Below, piece after piece: positions 1 through 15,026 of a DNA stretch of 64,000 nt. The DNA is from Pseudoips prasinana (Eukaryota > Arthropoda > Insecta > Lepidoptera > Nolidae): assembly GCA_951640165.1 (NCBI GenBank), contig OX621266.1, positions 4,464,001 to 4,528,000 on the forward strand, given 5' to 3'. The notes under the pieces were generated by a model that had not been told where the DNA came from, did no database searches, and saw only the letters and a list, made by a program, of their open reading frames with translations. Numbering within the stretch: the stretch's first letter is position 1; the number at the start of each line of letters is the position of its first letter. The position numbers and the translations under genes are program-made.

Positions 1-2332
1 TAAGATATTCGCAAGTTTAGAATTTTCATCACCCGAACCGAGGTTACGAGGCGGGTAGTTTTTGCCCATACATTACGTATATCTCTATCCACAAACATAC
101 GATTCCAATCATTCTTTTTGTGCCTATCGTTTAATATTAGCCCCCCTATGTATAAAGTAACTTCGTTTTCATTATAATACACATATATATTTCTAAAATT
201 GACTCTAAACAATAGTTTTTGTGTATTTTGTACTGAAAACATAGTTTTTGGTCAATTACTTATTATTTTTACATAGTATATATAGCTTTTCTAATTGTAA
301 TATCAAAAACTCAAGGAAACGCATCCGCCAACACCCTATTTGCGGTTGTAAGACACATGATCTTTGAGTTCTTTGGTATAAAGCCTAATTTTCTACTACA
401 AATTATAGTTTTTTAGTGATATCTAATTAGTTTTCTACCGTACCCTAATTTTTTTATTTATTTACCTGTTAGTTCTCGTTGAGACGCATCCAACGACACC
501 GCACACACGGTAATCGCACCAGAATTTCATAAGATATTCGCAAGTTTAGAATTTTCATCACCCGAACCGAGGTTACGAGGCGGGTAGTTTTTGCCCATAC
601 ATTACGTTTATCTCTATCCTCAAACATACGATTCCAATCATTCTTTTTGTGTCTATCGTTTAATATTAGCCCCCCTATATATATATACTAACTTCGTTTT
701 CATTATAATACACATATATATTTCTAAAATCGACTCTAAACAATAGTTTTTGTGTATTTTGTACTGAAAACATAGTTTTTGGTCAATTACTTATTATTTT
801 TACATAGTGTATATAGCTTTTATAACTGTTATATAAAAAATTCAAGGAAATGCATCCGCCAACACCCTATTTGCGGTTGTAAGTCACATGATCTTTGAGT
901 TCTTTGGTATAAAGCCTAATTTTCTACTACAAATTATAGTTTTTTTGTTGTATATCTAATTAGTTTTCTAGTGTACACTAGTCTGTTTATTTACTTACAT
1001 GTTAGCTCTCGTCGAGACGCATCCAACGACACCACACACACGGTGATCGCACCATTATTTCATAAGATATTCGCAAGTTTAGAATTTTCATCACCCGAAC
1101 CGAGGTTACGAGGCGGGTAGTTTTTGCCCATACATTACGTATATCTCTATCCACAAACATACGATTCCAATCATTCTTTTTGTGTCTTTCGTTTAATATT
1201 AGCTCCCCTTTATATAAAGTAACTTTGTTTTCATTATAATACACATATATATTTCTGAAATCGACTCTAAACAATAGTTTTTGTGTATTTTGTACTGAAA
1301 ACATAGTTTTTGGTCGATTACTTATTATTTTTACAAAGTGTATATAGCTTTTATAATTGTACTATCAAAAACTCAAGGAAACGCATCCGCCAACACCCTA
1401 TTTGCGGTTGTAAGACACATGATCTTTGAGCTCTTTGGTATAAAGCCTAATTTTCTACTACAAATTATAGTTTTTTAGTGATATCTAATTAGTTTTCTAC
1501 TGTAGCCTAATCTGTTTATTTACTTACCTGTTAGCTTTCGTCCGGACGCATCCAACGACATCGCACACACGGTGATCGCACCAGTATTTCATAAGATATT
1601 CGCAAGTTTAGAATTTTCATCACCCGAACCGAGGTTACGAGGCGGGTAGTTTTTGCCCATACATTACGTATATCTCTATCCACAAACATACGATTCCAAT
1701 CATTCTTTTTGTGTCTATCGTTTAATATTAGCCCCCCTATATATAAAGTAACTTTGTTTTCATTATTATACACATATATATTTCTAAAATCGACTCTAAA
1801 CAATAGTTTTTGTGTATTTTGTACTGAAAACATAGTTTTTGGTCAATTACTTATTATTTTTACAAATTGTATATATCTTTTATAATTGTAATATCAAAAA
1901 CTCAAGGAAATGCATCCGCCAACATCCTATTTGCGGTTGTAAGACACATGATCTTTGAGTTCTTTGGTATAAAGCCTAATTTTCTACTACAAATTATAGT
2001 TTTTTTGTTGTATATCTAATTAGTTTTCTAGTGTACACTAGTCTGTTTATTTACTTACATGTTAGCTCTCGTCGAGACGCATCCAACGACACCACACACA
2101 CGGTGATCGCACCATTATTTCATAAGATATTCGCAAGTTTAGAATTTTCATCACCCGAACCGAGGTTACGAGGCGGGTAGTTTTTGCCCATACATTACGT
2201 ATATCTCTATCCACAAACATACGATTCCAATCATGCTTTTTGTGTCTATCGTTTAATATTAGCCCCCCTATATATAAAGTAACTTCGTTTTCATTATAAT
2301 ACACATATATATTTCTAAAATCGACTCTAAAG
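1..2332 (-). repeat. 529-bp satellite array, block 1 (minus orientation)
   Basis: Head-to-tail copies of a 529-bp unit; the same ORF recurs at 1002-1304, 1531-1833 and 2062-2304, exactly 529 bp apart. Each unit holds a ~303-bp ORF (proteins beginning MFSVQNTQKLLFRVDF) plus ~226 bp of non-coding DNA, and contains two related motifs, GACGCATCCAACGACACC and AACGCATCCGCCAACACC. The copy at 481-772 has lost the frame through a TA-rich insertion near 677. The window begins inside a copy. The block ends at an inversion at 2333, where plus-orientation sequence starts. Confidence 0.95.
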
Positions 2333-2333
2333 G

Positions 2334-2594
2334 TATGTGTTTAATAATGAAAACGAAGTTACTTTATATATAGGGGGGCTAATATTAAACGATAGACACA
2401 AAAAGAATGATTGGAATCGTATGTTTGTGGATAGAGATATACGTAATGTATGGGCAAAAACTACCCGCCTCGTAACCTCGGTTCGGGTGATGAAAATTCT
2501 AAACTTGCGAATATCTTATGAAATTCTGGTGCGATCACCGTGTGTTTGATGTCGTTGGATGCGTCGCGACGAGAGCTAACAGGTTAATAAATAA
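2334..2594 (+). repeat. 529-bp satellite, inverted partial copy
   Basis: About half of one unit in the opposite orientation, joined head-to-head to block 1 at 2333 and cut off at 2594 by the 5'-truncated LINE. It carries the C-terminal 70 codons of the satellite ORF (2337-2549). Confidence 0.9.
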
Positions 2595-5282
2595 TATTAT
2601 AGAGATATATATATTGATAATACCGATTCTGCAATTTTAATAGGTGATTTTAATATGAGCTTCATTGAGTGGACCCACAACTCATCCCATATGAAACCCG
2701 TCTCTTCTGGTAACAATATTTCTAAAGCCTTTATTGACTTTCTGTCGGCTAATGGTTTGAAGCAATTTAATCGTATCTTAAATAAACAAAATAGAATACT
2801 TGATCTAGTAATTTCAAACATGAAACGACCCATTGAGGTCTCTGCATCAACTGACATGATTTCTAAAATTGACGAATTCCATCCTCCATTAGACATAACT
2901 ATTCATCTTAATCTTCCACCAACACTAAAGGTTAAAACTACACCTAATTTTAAGTACTATAAAGCTGATTATGTAGAGGTTAGAAAACGCTTATCTGAGA
3001 TTGACTGGAGGCTTGCCTTACAATCAAGTGTTACAATAGATACAGCTGTTGACATGTTTTACAATTTGCTTAGAAAGATAATATTTGAAGTCATTCCATA
3101 CCAAAAATCAAACAATAACATATACCAGTTATGGTATAGTAAAAACTTAATAAAACTGCTTCACGAAAAGGAAAATCGTCGTCGAAACATGATCAAGTAT
3201 AAAAATAAATGAGATGAGTATGAGTACATTATTTTAAAAGAAAGATCAAACAAAATTATTAAAGACGAATATCAAAAGTATTTAAGAATTATCCAGGAAA
3301 ATATTAGTAAAAACCCTAAACATTTTTGGTCCTACATAAAAAGTAAACGTAATTGTAATAGTGTCATCCCTAAAAGCATGAAATTCAATAATATAGTAGC
3401 AAGTGCCGGCAAAGATATCGCAAACCTATTTGCCGCAAATTTTGCATCAGTCTACGATCCTCCATCGCAAAGTAGCACGTATAATTACGCTACTCAGATC
3501 GTTGGTCATCAGAACAACTTAAGTGATATTTATCTCTTGAAGAGTAATATCGAGAAACATTTAAAGAGCTTAGACATCTCAAAGGGAGCGGGCCCTGATG
3601 GCATACCTCCAATCTTTTTAAGGGAATGCGCTAGCGCTTTATCTGAGGCACTAGAAATACTTTATAATAGATCTCTGATGGAGGGCAGATTTCCGGAAAT
3701 CTGGAAGCAAGCAATTGTTGTCCCTATCCCTAAAACTGGTGATAAATCTGACATCAGTAACTACAGACCTGTAAGTATTCTCTCTGTTTTTGCTAAGGTT
3801 TTTGAAGCATTATTGTGCCCATTTATAACATGGCACATTAAACATACCATCACGAGCCATCAGCACGGTTTTATTAAAAACAGATCCACAGGCACAAATC
3901 TTATTACTTTTGTTGACCGAACTATAAGAGATTTAAGTAGAGGCAATGAAGTTGACGCTGTTTATAGCGACTTTAGCAAAGCATTTGATAAAGTGAATCA
4001 CAATATTCTTTTGCAGAAGCTGAGCACTATATACTGTATCAAGGGATCTCTACTGGACTGGTTTAAGTCATATTTAATCCAACGACCCGCTAAAGTAGTC
4101 GTTAACGGATATACCTCTGATGTTTTTATTCCAACGTCCGGAGTACCGCAGGGCTCGCACGTCGGTCCCGTGTTATTTATAATGTTTGTGGACGACATTA
4201 AATATGTTATACGCAATTCTAATTTCGAGATGTACGCTGATGACTTGAAATTATCAAAAATAGTTAACTGTGAAGAGGATCGTAGACTTTTGCAAGATGA
4301 TGTGGACAGATTGTGTGGTTGGTGTGACAATAATGCCATGCTATTAAATATTAACAAATGCCATCACATCAAGTTCTCCCGAAAAAGAAATAAATTTCTT
4401 ACTTCCTATACTATGAAAGATCAGGTGTTAGATGTGGTTACCGAGGTTCGAGACTTGGGTATTCTGGTAGACTCTGAGATGCGATTTAATAAACACGTAG
4501 ATAACACTGTCAGTAAATGTCTACGCATGTTGTCATTTATTTATCGCAACACTAGGCAATTTAAGTCTCTTCCTGCTTTAAAGACCCTCTACTTCTCATT
4601 AGTGCGCAGCCACCTTGAATACTGTTCTTTTGTTTGGTATCCCAATTATGAAAATAGTATTCAACGCTTAGAAAATATACAGAAAAGATTTGTAAGAAGA
4701 ATCTCTGCAATAGCCGGTATCAAACGTAGTATTAAACATTACGACGACAGACTGAACCACTTCAAGATGAAATCATTACGTTGGCGTAGGAACTTCTTGG
4801 GTTTGACTTTCCTGTTCAAAATTATAAACCACACCGTAGACTGTCAAGAATTAGTAGGTCAGTTGAGTTCAAATGTGCCTAGACCATCTGCCAGAGTACA
4901 TAATTATATACCTTTTTCGATAGACTTTAATAGAAATAGATATGGTTATAATGCCCCTTATACTTACATCCTCAGAAAATGTAATGAATTATTTTATAAT
5001 TGCGATCTAGATGTTTTGGGGGGCAAACTAATTTTGTTTAAAACAGCTATTTTTTAAAACATGTAAGTAAAGAACACTGTTGTCTGTGTACAACAACACA
5101 TACTTATCTTATATGTACTGATGTAAGTAAGTTTCTTTTTTATTTTTAATGCGTGTACCTAGCTTTTAATTATTATTATTCTGTTAATGTTGTGCCTACC
5201 TTTAATTTAGATGCATGTCTGATCACCTTAATACATTGTCGTGTAATAATGTTTAACATGTATTTAGTTGGTAAGCCTTAAT

Positions 5283-5317
<35 letters not shown>
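2595..5317 (+). mobile_element. 5'-truncated LINE (PHD-ORF1 family, copy 1) with poly(A)
   Basis: A non-LTR retrotransposon lacking ORF1 and most of the endonuclease. It starts inside the endonuclease just upstream of the GDFN motif and ends in a poly(A) run at 5290-5317 after ~230 bp of 3' UTR. Its protein is closely similar to the fuller copy at 26345-29239, so the two belong to one family of the Jockey/CR1-type group; the exact clade is not resolved. The left flank is satellite and the right flank is not, and I see no target duplication, so the locus was probably rearranged after insertion. Confidence 0.88.
2610..5057 (+). pseudogene. LINE ORF2: endonuclease C-terminus and reverse transcriptase
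   Basis: One reading frame broken by a single TGA at 3210-3212. The first segment (2655-3212 plus upstream in-frame codons) holds the end of an exonuclease-endonuclease-phosphatase domain with GDFN. The second (3378-5057, 559 codons) is the reverse transcriptase: GAGPDGIPP, NYRPVSIL, the catalytic Asp in YSDFSKAFD, SGVPQGSHVGP and the YADD box, then the thumb and C-terminal region. The RT part is intact but the truncated endonuclease and the stop make autonomous retrotransposition implausible. The polymerase would copy the element's RNA at a nicked target. Confidence 0.9.
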
Positions 5318-5320
<3 letters not shown>

Positions 5321-6205
5321 GTAACGCAATCGATTTTATCGATTATGTATTGCTTTTAATGTTTTTTAATTCAGCTTACATTCATAATACTTGATTCGAT
5401 ACATTTTTTATTACACATTTATTGTAATTCCTAAATAAATAATAAGACTATAACAATGAAGTCTTATTTAATTATTTGTATAAGTATTGATTTCCATTTA
5501 ATCGATCATATTTTTATGGTGAGCTCTATAGATGGATAACTAGCGTTTGTGAAGTTAGTAACATAGAATGAAATAAGTAGTGTAGCGGTTTACATAGGCT
5601 GTTTAAAACAAAATATATTAAATTGCCTATTTTCTACACTTGGCCATTGTAAAAGGCTAAGATTTCGGTGGATGATTTACGAAAAATAGACGGATTTTTT
5701 GGTACATATCTGATTGATGTAACGGTTAGGCCTGAAATAGGGTATCTCCTTTGGGGCACAGATAGTTAATTACCTGGATACTTTTTATTCCGCAAGTACT
5801 TCCACGCGCTTCATTAACACGTAAACGAAACATATTGAGAGAAGTAGACAATGTATTAGGAATCACTTTTTTTACCAAAACAAATGATTTTTTCGAAGTG
5901 AAGTCTTCTTTAGCGGCACTGTGTTCTTTTTAAGGATAGGTAAAAATTGTTAAACTCTCGTCAGGACATGTGACCTGATCGATAGTATATTCGTAAGATT
6001 GGGGGAGAGTAGACCGCCAGCGCGGTATATCGCACTAAACTGGCAACCCTGTAGCCACCAATATTTTTATTTACTTTTTACAACGCCCGCACTAGGCCAG
6101 GTATATTAAAACTCATCTATATGAAACTATTAATCGTTCTTAATCTAGTATTTTTCAGAGAAGTGGTTAATAATAATTTGACGAGATAAAATTTAAAATT
6201 GATCA
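5318..6205. other. AT-rich stretch without recognisable gene
   Basis: Unique-looking sequence between the LINE poly(A) and the next LINE fragment. It has no long ORF; the most GC-rich part is 5995-6060. I see no repeat or domain in it. Confidence 0.5.
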
Positions 6206-6683
<478 letters not shown>

Positions 6684-8150
6684 GTTTCCTTGAGTTTTTG
6701 ATAGTACAATTATAAAAGCTATATACACTTTGTGAAAATAATAAGTAATTAACCAAAAACTATGTTTTCAGTACAAAATACACAAAAACTATTGTTTAGA
6801 GTCGATTTCAGAAATATATATGTATATTATAATGAAAACGAAGTTACTTTATATATAGGGGGGCTAATATTAAACGAAAGACACAAAAAGAATGATTGGA
6901 ATCGTATGTTTGTGGATAGAGATATACGTAATGTATGGGCAAAAACTACCCGCCTCGTAACCTCGGTTCGGGTGATGAAAATTCTAAACTTGCGAATATC
7001 TTATGAAATTCTGATGCGATCACCGTTTGTGCGGTGTCGTTGGATGCGTCTCAACGAGACCTAACAGGTTAGTTAATAAACAGATTAGGGTACAGTAGAA
7101 AACTAATTAGATATCACTAAAAAACTATAATTTGTAGTAAAAAATTAGGCTTTATACCAAAGAACTCAAAGATCATGTGTCTTACAACCGCAAATAGGGT
7201 GTTGGCGGATGCGTTTTTGAGTTTTTGATATTACAATTATAAAAGCTATATACACTTTGTAAAAATAATAAGTTATTGACCAAAAACTATGTTTTCAGTA
7301 TAAAATACACAAAAACTATTGTTTAGAGTCGATTTTAGAAATATATATGTGTATTATAATGAAAACGAAGTTACTTTATATATAGGGGGGCTAATATTAA
7401 ACGATAGACACAAAAAGCATGATTGGAATCGTATGTTTGTGGATAGAGATATACGTAATGTATGGGCAAAAACTACCCGCCTCGTAACCTCGGTTCGGGT
7501 GATGAAAATTCTAAACTTGCGACTACCTTATGAAATACTGGTGCGATCACCGTGTGTGCGGTGTCGTTGGATGCGTCTCGACAAGAGCTAACATGTAAGT
7601 AAATAAACACACTAAGGTACACTAAAGAAATAATTAGATATACAACAAAAAAACTATAATTTGTAGTAGAAAATTGGGCTTTATACCAAAGAACTCAAAG
7701 ATCATGTGTCTTACAACCGCAAATTGGGGGTTTGCGGATGCGTTTCCTTGAGTTTTTGATAGTACAATTATAAAAGCTATATACACTATGTAAAAATAAT
7801 AAGTAATTGACCAAAAACTATGTTTTCAGTACAAAATACACAAAAACTATTGTTTAGAGTCGATTTTAGAAATATATATGTGTATTATAATGAAAACGAA
7901 ATTACTTTATATATAGGGGGGCTAATATCAAACGATAGACACAAAAAGAATTATTGGAATCGTATGTTTGTGGATAGAGATATACGTAATGTATGGGCAA
8001 AAACTACCCGCCTCGTAACCTCGGTTCGGGTGATGAAAATTCTAAACTTGCGACTATCTTATGAAATACTGGTGCGATCACCGTGTGTGCGGTGTCGTTG
8101 GATGCGTCTCGACAAGAGCTAACATGTAAGTAAATAAACACACTAAGGTA

Positions 8151-8157
<7 letters not shown>
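6684..8157 (+). repeat. 529-bp satellite array, block 2 (plus orientation)
   Basis: Nearly three units in plus orientation, with the ORF at 6762-7064, 7319-7591 (5' end changed) and 7820-8122. The spacing between first and third is 1058 bp, twice 529. The left end joins the LINE fragment; the right end runs into the (AT)n tract at 8161. Confidence 0.95.
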
Positions 8158-8434
<277 letters not shown>

Positions 8435-8590
8435 ATTATATTATAGACATGGTCATATTTTTTGAGACCAAATATAAAACGAATGCATAAGTTTTGCAAG
8501 CGCTCAAGTTTGTTTAGCAGCTCCTCAGTAGCATCAAGATAACAGCAGTCCGCGTAGTCCAGAATGGGTTGTAAGAGTGTCTGAGCTAGC
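8435..8590 (-). mobile_element. RT fragment of LINE family E/F
   Basis: The minus strand from 8590 encodes the reverse-transcriptase thumb segment ([26 protein letters not shown]) that matches the longer copies. The fragment is bounded by (AT)n on one side and satellite on the other. A second copy with the same satellite junction lies at 9581-9694. Confidence 0.85.
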
Positions 8591-9380
8591 GAGATTTCCT
8601 AATCTGTTTATTTATTTACCTGTTAGCTCTCGTCGAGACGCATCCAACGACACCACACACACCACATTCCAATCATTCTTTTTGTGTCTATCGTTTAATA
8701 TTAGCCCCCCTATATATAAAGTAATTTCGTTTTCATTATATTACACATATATATTTCTGAAATCGACTCTAAACAATAGTTTTTGTGTATTTTGTACTGA
8801 AAACATAGTTTTTGGTCAATTACTTATTATTTTTACAAAGTGTATATAGCTCTTATAATTGTACTATCAAAAACTTAAGGAAACGCATCCGCCAACACCC
8901 TATTTGCGGTTGTAAGACACATGATCTTTGAGTTCGTTGGTATAAAGCCTAATTTTCTACTACAAATTATAGTTTTTTAGTGATATCTAATTAGTTTTCT
9001 ACCGTACCCTAATCTGTTTATTTACTTACCTATTAGCTCTCGTCGAGACGCATCCAACGACATCGCACACACGGTGATCGCACCAGTATTTCATAAGATA
9101 TTCGCAAGTTTAGAATTTTTATCACCCGAACCGAGGTTACGAGGCGGGTAGTTTTTGCCCATACATTACGTATATCTCTATCCACAAACATACGATTCCA
9201 ATAATTCTTTTTGTGTCTATCGTTTGATATTAGCCCCCCTATATATAAAGTAATTTCGTTTTCATTATAATACACATATATATTTCTAAAATCGACTCTA
9301 AACAATAGTTTTTGTGTATTTTGTACTGAAAACATAGTTTTTGGTCAATTACTTATTATTTTTACATAGTGTATATAGCT
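8591..9380 (-). repeat. 529-bp satellite array, block 3 (minus orientation)
   Basis: One internally deleted unit (about 115 bp lost near 8663) followed by a complete one with its ORF at 9033-9335. It is almost identical to 9695-10600, so this block and the next arose by duplication of the LINE-satellite chimera. Confidence 0.93.
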
Positions 9381-9694
<314 letters not shown>

Positions 9695-12600
9695 GCGAGA
9701 TTTCCTAATCTGTTTATTTATTTACCTGTTAGCTCTCGTCGAGACGCATCCAACGACACCACACACAAGGTGATCGCACCAGTATTTCATAAGATATTCG
9801 CAAGTTTAGAATTTTCATCACCCGAACCGAGGTTACGAGGCGGGTAGTTTTTGCCCATACATTACGTATATCTCTATCCACAAACATACGATTCCAATCA
9901 TTCTTTTTGTGTCTATCGTTTAATATTAGCCCCCCTATATATAAAGTAATTTCGTTTTCATTATAATACACATATATATTTCTGAAATCGACTCTAAACA
10001 ATAGTTTTTGTGTATTTTGTACTGAAAACATAGTTTTTGGTCAATTACTTATTATTTTTACAAAGTGTATATAGCTCTTATAATTGTACTATCAAAAACT
10101 TAAGGAAACGCATCCGCCAACACCCTATTTGCGGTTGTAAGACACATGATCTTTGAGTTCGTTGGTATAAAGCCTAATTTTCTACTACAAATTATAGTTT
10201 TTTAGTGATATCTAATTAGTTTTCTACCGTACCCTAATCTGTTTATTTACTTACCTATTAGCTCTCGTCGAGACGCATCCAACGACATCGCACACACGGT
10301 GATCGCACCAGTATTTCATAAGATATTCGCAAGTTTAGAATTTTTATCACCCGAACCGAGGTTACGAGGCGGGTAGTTTTTGCCCATACAATACGTATAT
10401 CTCTATCCACAAACATACGATTCCAATAATTCTTTTTGTGTCTATCGTTTGATATTAGCCCCCCTATATATAAAGTAATTTCGTTTTCATTATAATACAC
10501 ATATATATTTCTAAAATCGACTCTAAACAATAGTTTTTGTGTATTTTGTACTGAAAACATAGTTTTTGGTCAATTACTTATTATTTTTACATAGTGTATA
10601 TAGCTTTTATAATTGTACTATCAAAAACTCAAGGAAACGCATCCGCAAACCCCCAATTTGCGGTTGTAAGACACATGATCTTTGAGTTCTTTGGTATAAA
10701 GCCCAATTTTCTACTACAAATTATAGTTTTTTTGTTGTATATCTAATTAGTTTTTTAGTGTACCTTAGTGTGTTTATTTACTTACATGTTAGCTCTTGTC
10801 GAGACGCATCCAACGACACCGCACACACGGTGATCGCACCAGTATTTCATAAGATAGTCGCAAGTTTAGAATTTTCATCACCCGAACCGAGGTTACGAGG
10901 CGGGTAGTTTTTGCCCATACATTACGTATATCTCTATCCACAAACATACGATTCCAATCATGCTTTTTGTGTCTATCGTTTAATATTAGCCCCCTTATAT
11001 ATAAAGTAACTTCGTTTTCATTATAATACACATATATATTTCTAAAATCGACTCTAAACAATAGTTTTTGTGTATTTTATACTGAAAACATAGTTTTTGG
11101 TCAATAACTTATTATTTTTACATAGTGTATATAGCTTTTATAATTGTAATATCAAAAACTCAAGGAAACGCATCCGCCAACACCCTATTTGCGGTTGTAA
11201 GACACATGATCTTTGAGTTCTTTGGTATAAAGCCTTATTTTTGAATACAAATTATAGTTTTTTAGTGATATCTAATTAGTTTTCTACTGTACCCTAATCT
11301 GTTTATTAACTAACCTGTTAGGTCTCGTTGAGACGCATCCAACGACACCGCACAAACGGTGATCGCACCAGAATTTCATAAGATATTCGCAAGTTTAGAA
11401 TTTTCATCACCCGAACCGAGGTTACGAGGCGGGTAGTTTTTGCCCATACATTACGTATATCTCTATCCACAAACATACGATTCCAATCATTCTTTTTGTG
11501 TCTATCGTTTAAAATTAGCCCCCCTATATATAAAGTAACTTCGTTTTCATTATAATACACATATATATTTCTGAAATCGACTCTAAACAATAGTTTTTGT
11601 GTATTTTGTACTGAAAACATAGTTTTTGGTTAATTACTTATTATTTTCACAAAGTGTATATAGCTTTTATAATTGTACTATCAAAAACTCAAGGAAACGC
11701 ATCCGCCAACACCCTATTTGCGGTTGTAAGACACATGATCTTTGAGCTCTTTGGTATAAAGCCTAATTTTCTACTACAAATTATAGTTTTTTAGTGATAT
11801 CTAATTAGTTTTCTACCGTACCCTAATCTGTTTATTTACTTACCTGTTAGCTCTCGTTGAGACGCATCCAACGACACCGCACACATGGTGATCGCACCAG
11901 TATTTCATAAGATATTCGCAAGTTTAGAATTTTCATCACCCGAACCGAGGTTACGAGGCGGGTAGTTTTTGCCCATACATTACGTATATCTCTATCCACA
12001 AACATAAAATTCCAATAATTCTTTTTGTGTCTATCGTTTAATATTAGCCCTCCTATATATAAAGTAATAATCGTTTTCATTATAATACACATATATATTT
12101 CTAAAATCGACTCTAAACAATAGTTTTTGTGTATTTTGTACTGAAAACATAGTTTTTGGTCAATTACTTATTATTTTTACATAGTGTATATAGCTTTTAT
12201 AATTGTTATATCAAAAACTCAAGGAAACGCATCCGCCAACACCCTATTTGCGGTTGTAAGACACATGATCTTTGAGTTCTTTGGTATAAAGCCTAATTTT
12301 CTACTACAAATTATAGTTTTTTAGTGATATCTAATTAGTTTTCTACTGTACCCTAATCTGTTTATTTACTTATCTGTTAGCTCTCGTCGAGACGCATCCA
12401 ACGACATTGCACACACGTTGATCGCACCAGTATTTCATAAGATATTTGCAAGTTTAGAATTTTCATCACCCGAACCGAGGTTACGAGGCGGGTAGTTTTT
12501 GCCCATACATTACGTATATCTCTATCCACAAACATACGATTCCAATCATTCTTTTTGTGTCTATCGTTTAATATTAGCCCCCTTATATATAAAGTAACTT

Positions 12601-13072
12601 CGTTTTCATTATAATACACATATATATTTCTAAAATCGACTCTAAACAATAGTTTTTGTGTATTTTGTACTGAAAACATAGTTTTTGGTCAATTACTTAT
12701 TATTTTTACATAGTGTATATAGCTTTTATAATTGTAATATCAAAAACTCAAGGTAACGCATCCGCCAACACCCTATTTGCGGTTGTAAGACACATGATCT
12801 TTGAGTTCTTTGGTATAAAGCCTAATTTTCTACTACAAATTATAGTTTTTTAGTGATATCTAATTAGTTTTCTACTGTTCCCTAATCTGTTTATTTACTT
12901 ACCTGTTAGCTTTGCATTTCGCATTTGGATGCGTCTCGACAAGACCTAACAGGCTGTGTGCGGTGTCGTTGGCGACACCGCACACACGGTGATCGCACCA
13001 GTATTTCATAAGATATTCGCAAGTTTAGAATTTTCATCACCCGAACCGAGGTTACGAGGCGGGTAGTTTTTG
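9695..13072 (-). repeat. 529-bp satellite array, block 4 (minus orientation)
   Basis: Six to seven units with ORFs at 9729-10031, 10258-10560, 10789-11061, 11318-11620, 11847-12092 and 12377-12679. Near 12918-12985 the unit is rearranged: short inverted pieces create a local palindrome (TGTGCGGTGTCG, TTGG, CGACACCGCACA). The last unit is interrupted at 13072 by a LINE and resumes at 18754. Confidence 0.95.
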
Positions 13073-13995
13073 AAAGTTTAAAGACATTTATTGTCATTAA
13101 GACATAGATACGTCACTTACATGAGAACTTAAATATAAACAAAATTATAATAATATATGTTTGTTAGCATAAGTACATACATAGTAAAAAATAAAAATAA
13201 AAATGGACATAAAACAAAAAGTAAAAACATAATGACAATTTATGCTTCGTGGATCTAATCCTAACAAACTTAAACAATATTACTTATCCTCCTCTTACCT
13301 CTTATTATAAGTTAACTTACATATGTTTCAATGCATGTTCCGATTTGGTGCAATAAAGTGTTATCTATCTATCTATCTAGGTGTATAGCTAAAAGTTAAA
13401 ATTAAATGACAGGTTATACTTCGCAAGTTAAAATAAGACAGAAATTTGAGGAGAACGAGAGTAGGTATCTAGATGATGTATAAAGTTTATTTATCATTAT
13501 AATTAGAGAGAAATTTTAGTTTTTATATAATTTGCTAGCCTTTTCTTAAAAACGTTAATAAAATAAAAAAGAGTTAGCATTTTTTATTTCTGCGGGTATT
13601 TTGTTATTGATGCGCGCGCCATCGCTAATTATTGTAGATGCACCGTATCTTGTCCGCGACTTGGGTAGCACGATATAGCTAGCGCGCCGACTGCAGGTGC
13701 GCCCAACTTCTTTCCGTCTAGTGAATTGTAGGTCGGAATGGACTTTGTTATTCATTTTTTTGCGGATAAAGATGCAGGTGTTGTATTTGTATAGTTGTTG
13801 AATATTCATTAGTCCTGTTTCGCTATAAATTTTTGTGGTAGATGTTCGGAAGTTATAATTAAATATTAGTTTGATTATTTTGTTTTGTTGTACTTGCAGT
13901 TGGTTTAGGGTGGTTTTAGCTGCATTTCCCCATATTTCGATAAGGTATAACAGATGTGGTTTGACAAGCGTATTGTAGATTTTTTGTCGTTGGTT

Positions 13996-15026
13996 TTTTT
14001 TATTTTTTTATTTATTTATTTATTTAAAATACAGGATAATTTTTTAGTGCACATAGCATGTTTAAACCACAAAGGTTTGTACTTACTGCTACAGATAATC
14101 TACGCCGATACAATTGTCAGATATCTACAGGAGTTTGGCATGTACATTTCACCGATTAGTTTTGTTGTAAGAAGTAAGACTTGAGTCTTACTTTAATATT
14201 TTGTGTAGTAATTTTATCACGCAGACTGGATGGCAGCTCATTAATTAGTCGAGGAACTAAATAGCCAGATGTGCGCTCACCGTACGTATTGTTTGCCCGG
14301 ACTGTGCGAAACCGGTTTTGTGCGACGGCCCGCGTGTATACAGGATGCTGAATTCTATCCTTTAATTTCTCATTAAAAAATTGTTCTTTTAAAAATGCAT
14401 ATTTAAATTGTGTATGGATGGGTAATATTTTACAGTGTTCAAATAATTGATGATCATGATTATGGAATTGGATTTTAATTTTATTTGATACGATATTTTT
14501 AAGAATTTTTATTTGCAATTTATAAATTTGATTGAGATAAGTTTTAAATGTTCGTCCATAACTACTCAGCCCGTATTGAATATGCGATTCAGCTAAGGAG
14601 TTATATAACATAAGTTTTATTTTGAACGGTATCCGGTTTTTTAGTATTACAATATTGGCTAGGAACTGTCTCAATTTATTACAAACATGTTCAACATGAT
14701 TACTCCAATTAAATTTATTATCAATTTCTAGACCGAGATACCTTTGAGATGCTACAACTTCTATACTGAGGCAGTTACATTTTCCATTATATTTACTATG
14801 CAAGCAGCTGTGACTGTGTGCAAGTAGCTTATTCGGAAGATTAACTTTAAGGTGCGGAGATTTTATAATTAGCAATTTGGTTTTATTCGAATTAATAACC
14901 AAGCCAGCATCACGACACCATTTCGAGAGCATGTTAAAATCAGATTGCATCATATCACAAGCTTCCTGAGGGTCTTTATTCGCTATAGCTAGACATGTAT
15001 CATCTGCAAATTGGTAACAAGAGCTA
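13996..15026 (-). mobile_element. Nested 5'-truncated LINE 'B' inside LINE A
   Basis: A separate LINE family inserted into ORF2 of element A. The tetranucleotide GGTT is repeated at both edges (13992-13995 and 15027-15030). Removing 1035 bp (345 codons) joins the host frame from RCIPYN to QRQKIYNTLV without a shift. The 3' end carries a (TAAA)n/T-rich tail at about 13996-14026 as seen on the plus strand. It retains only the C-terminal third of a reverse transcriptase. Confidence 0.85.
14156..15024 (-). pseudogene. LINE B reverse transcriptase C-terminal part
   Basis: Open from about 15024 (SSCYQFADDTCLAIANKD) to a stop at 14156. It contains the FADD catalytic box, RYLGLEIDNKFNW, a Cys-containing segment (CLHSKYNGKCNC) and the thumb/C-terminal region ending RLINELPSSLRDKI. 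The palm N-terminus and the endonuclease are missing because the insertion is 5'-truncated, so no activity is expected. Confidence 0.85.

Noticed and set aside
1002..1304. Satellite ORF annotated as a protein-coding gene family
   Set aside because: Substitutions among copies are mostly non-synonymous, several copies are frameshifted, and no promoter or domain is visible. Kept as part of the repeat.
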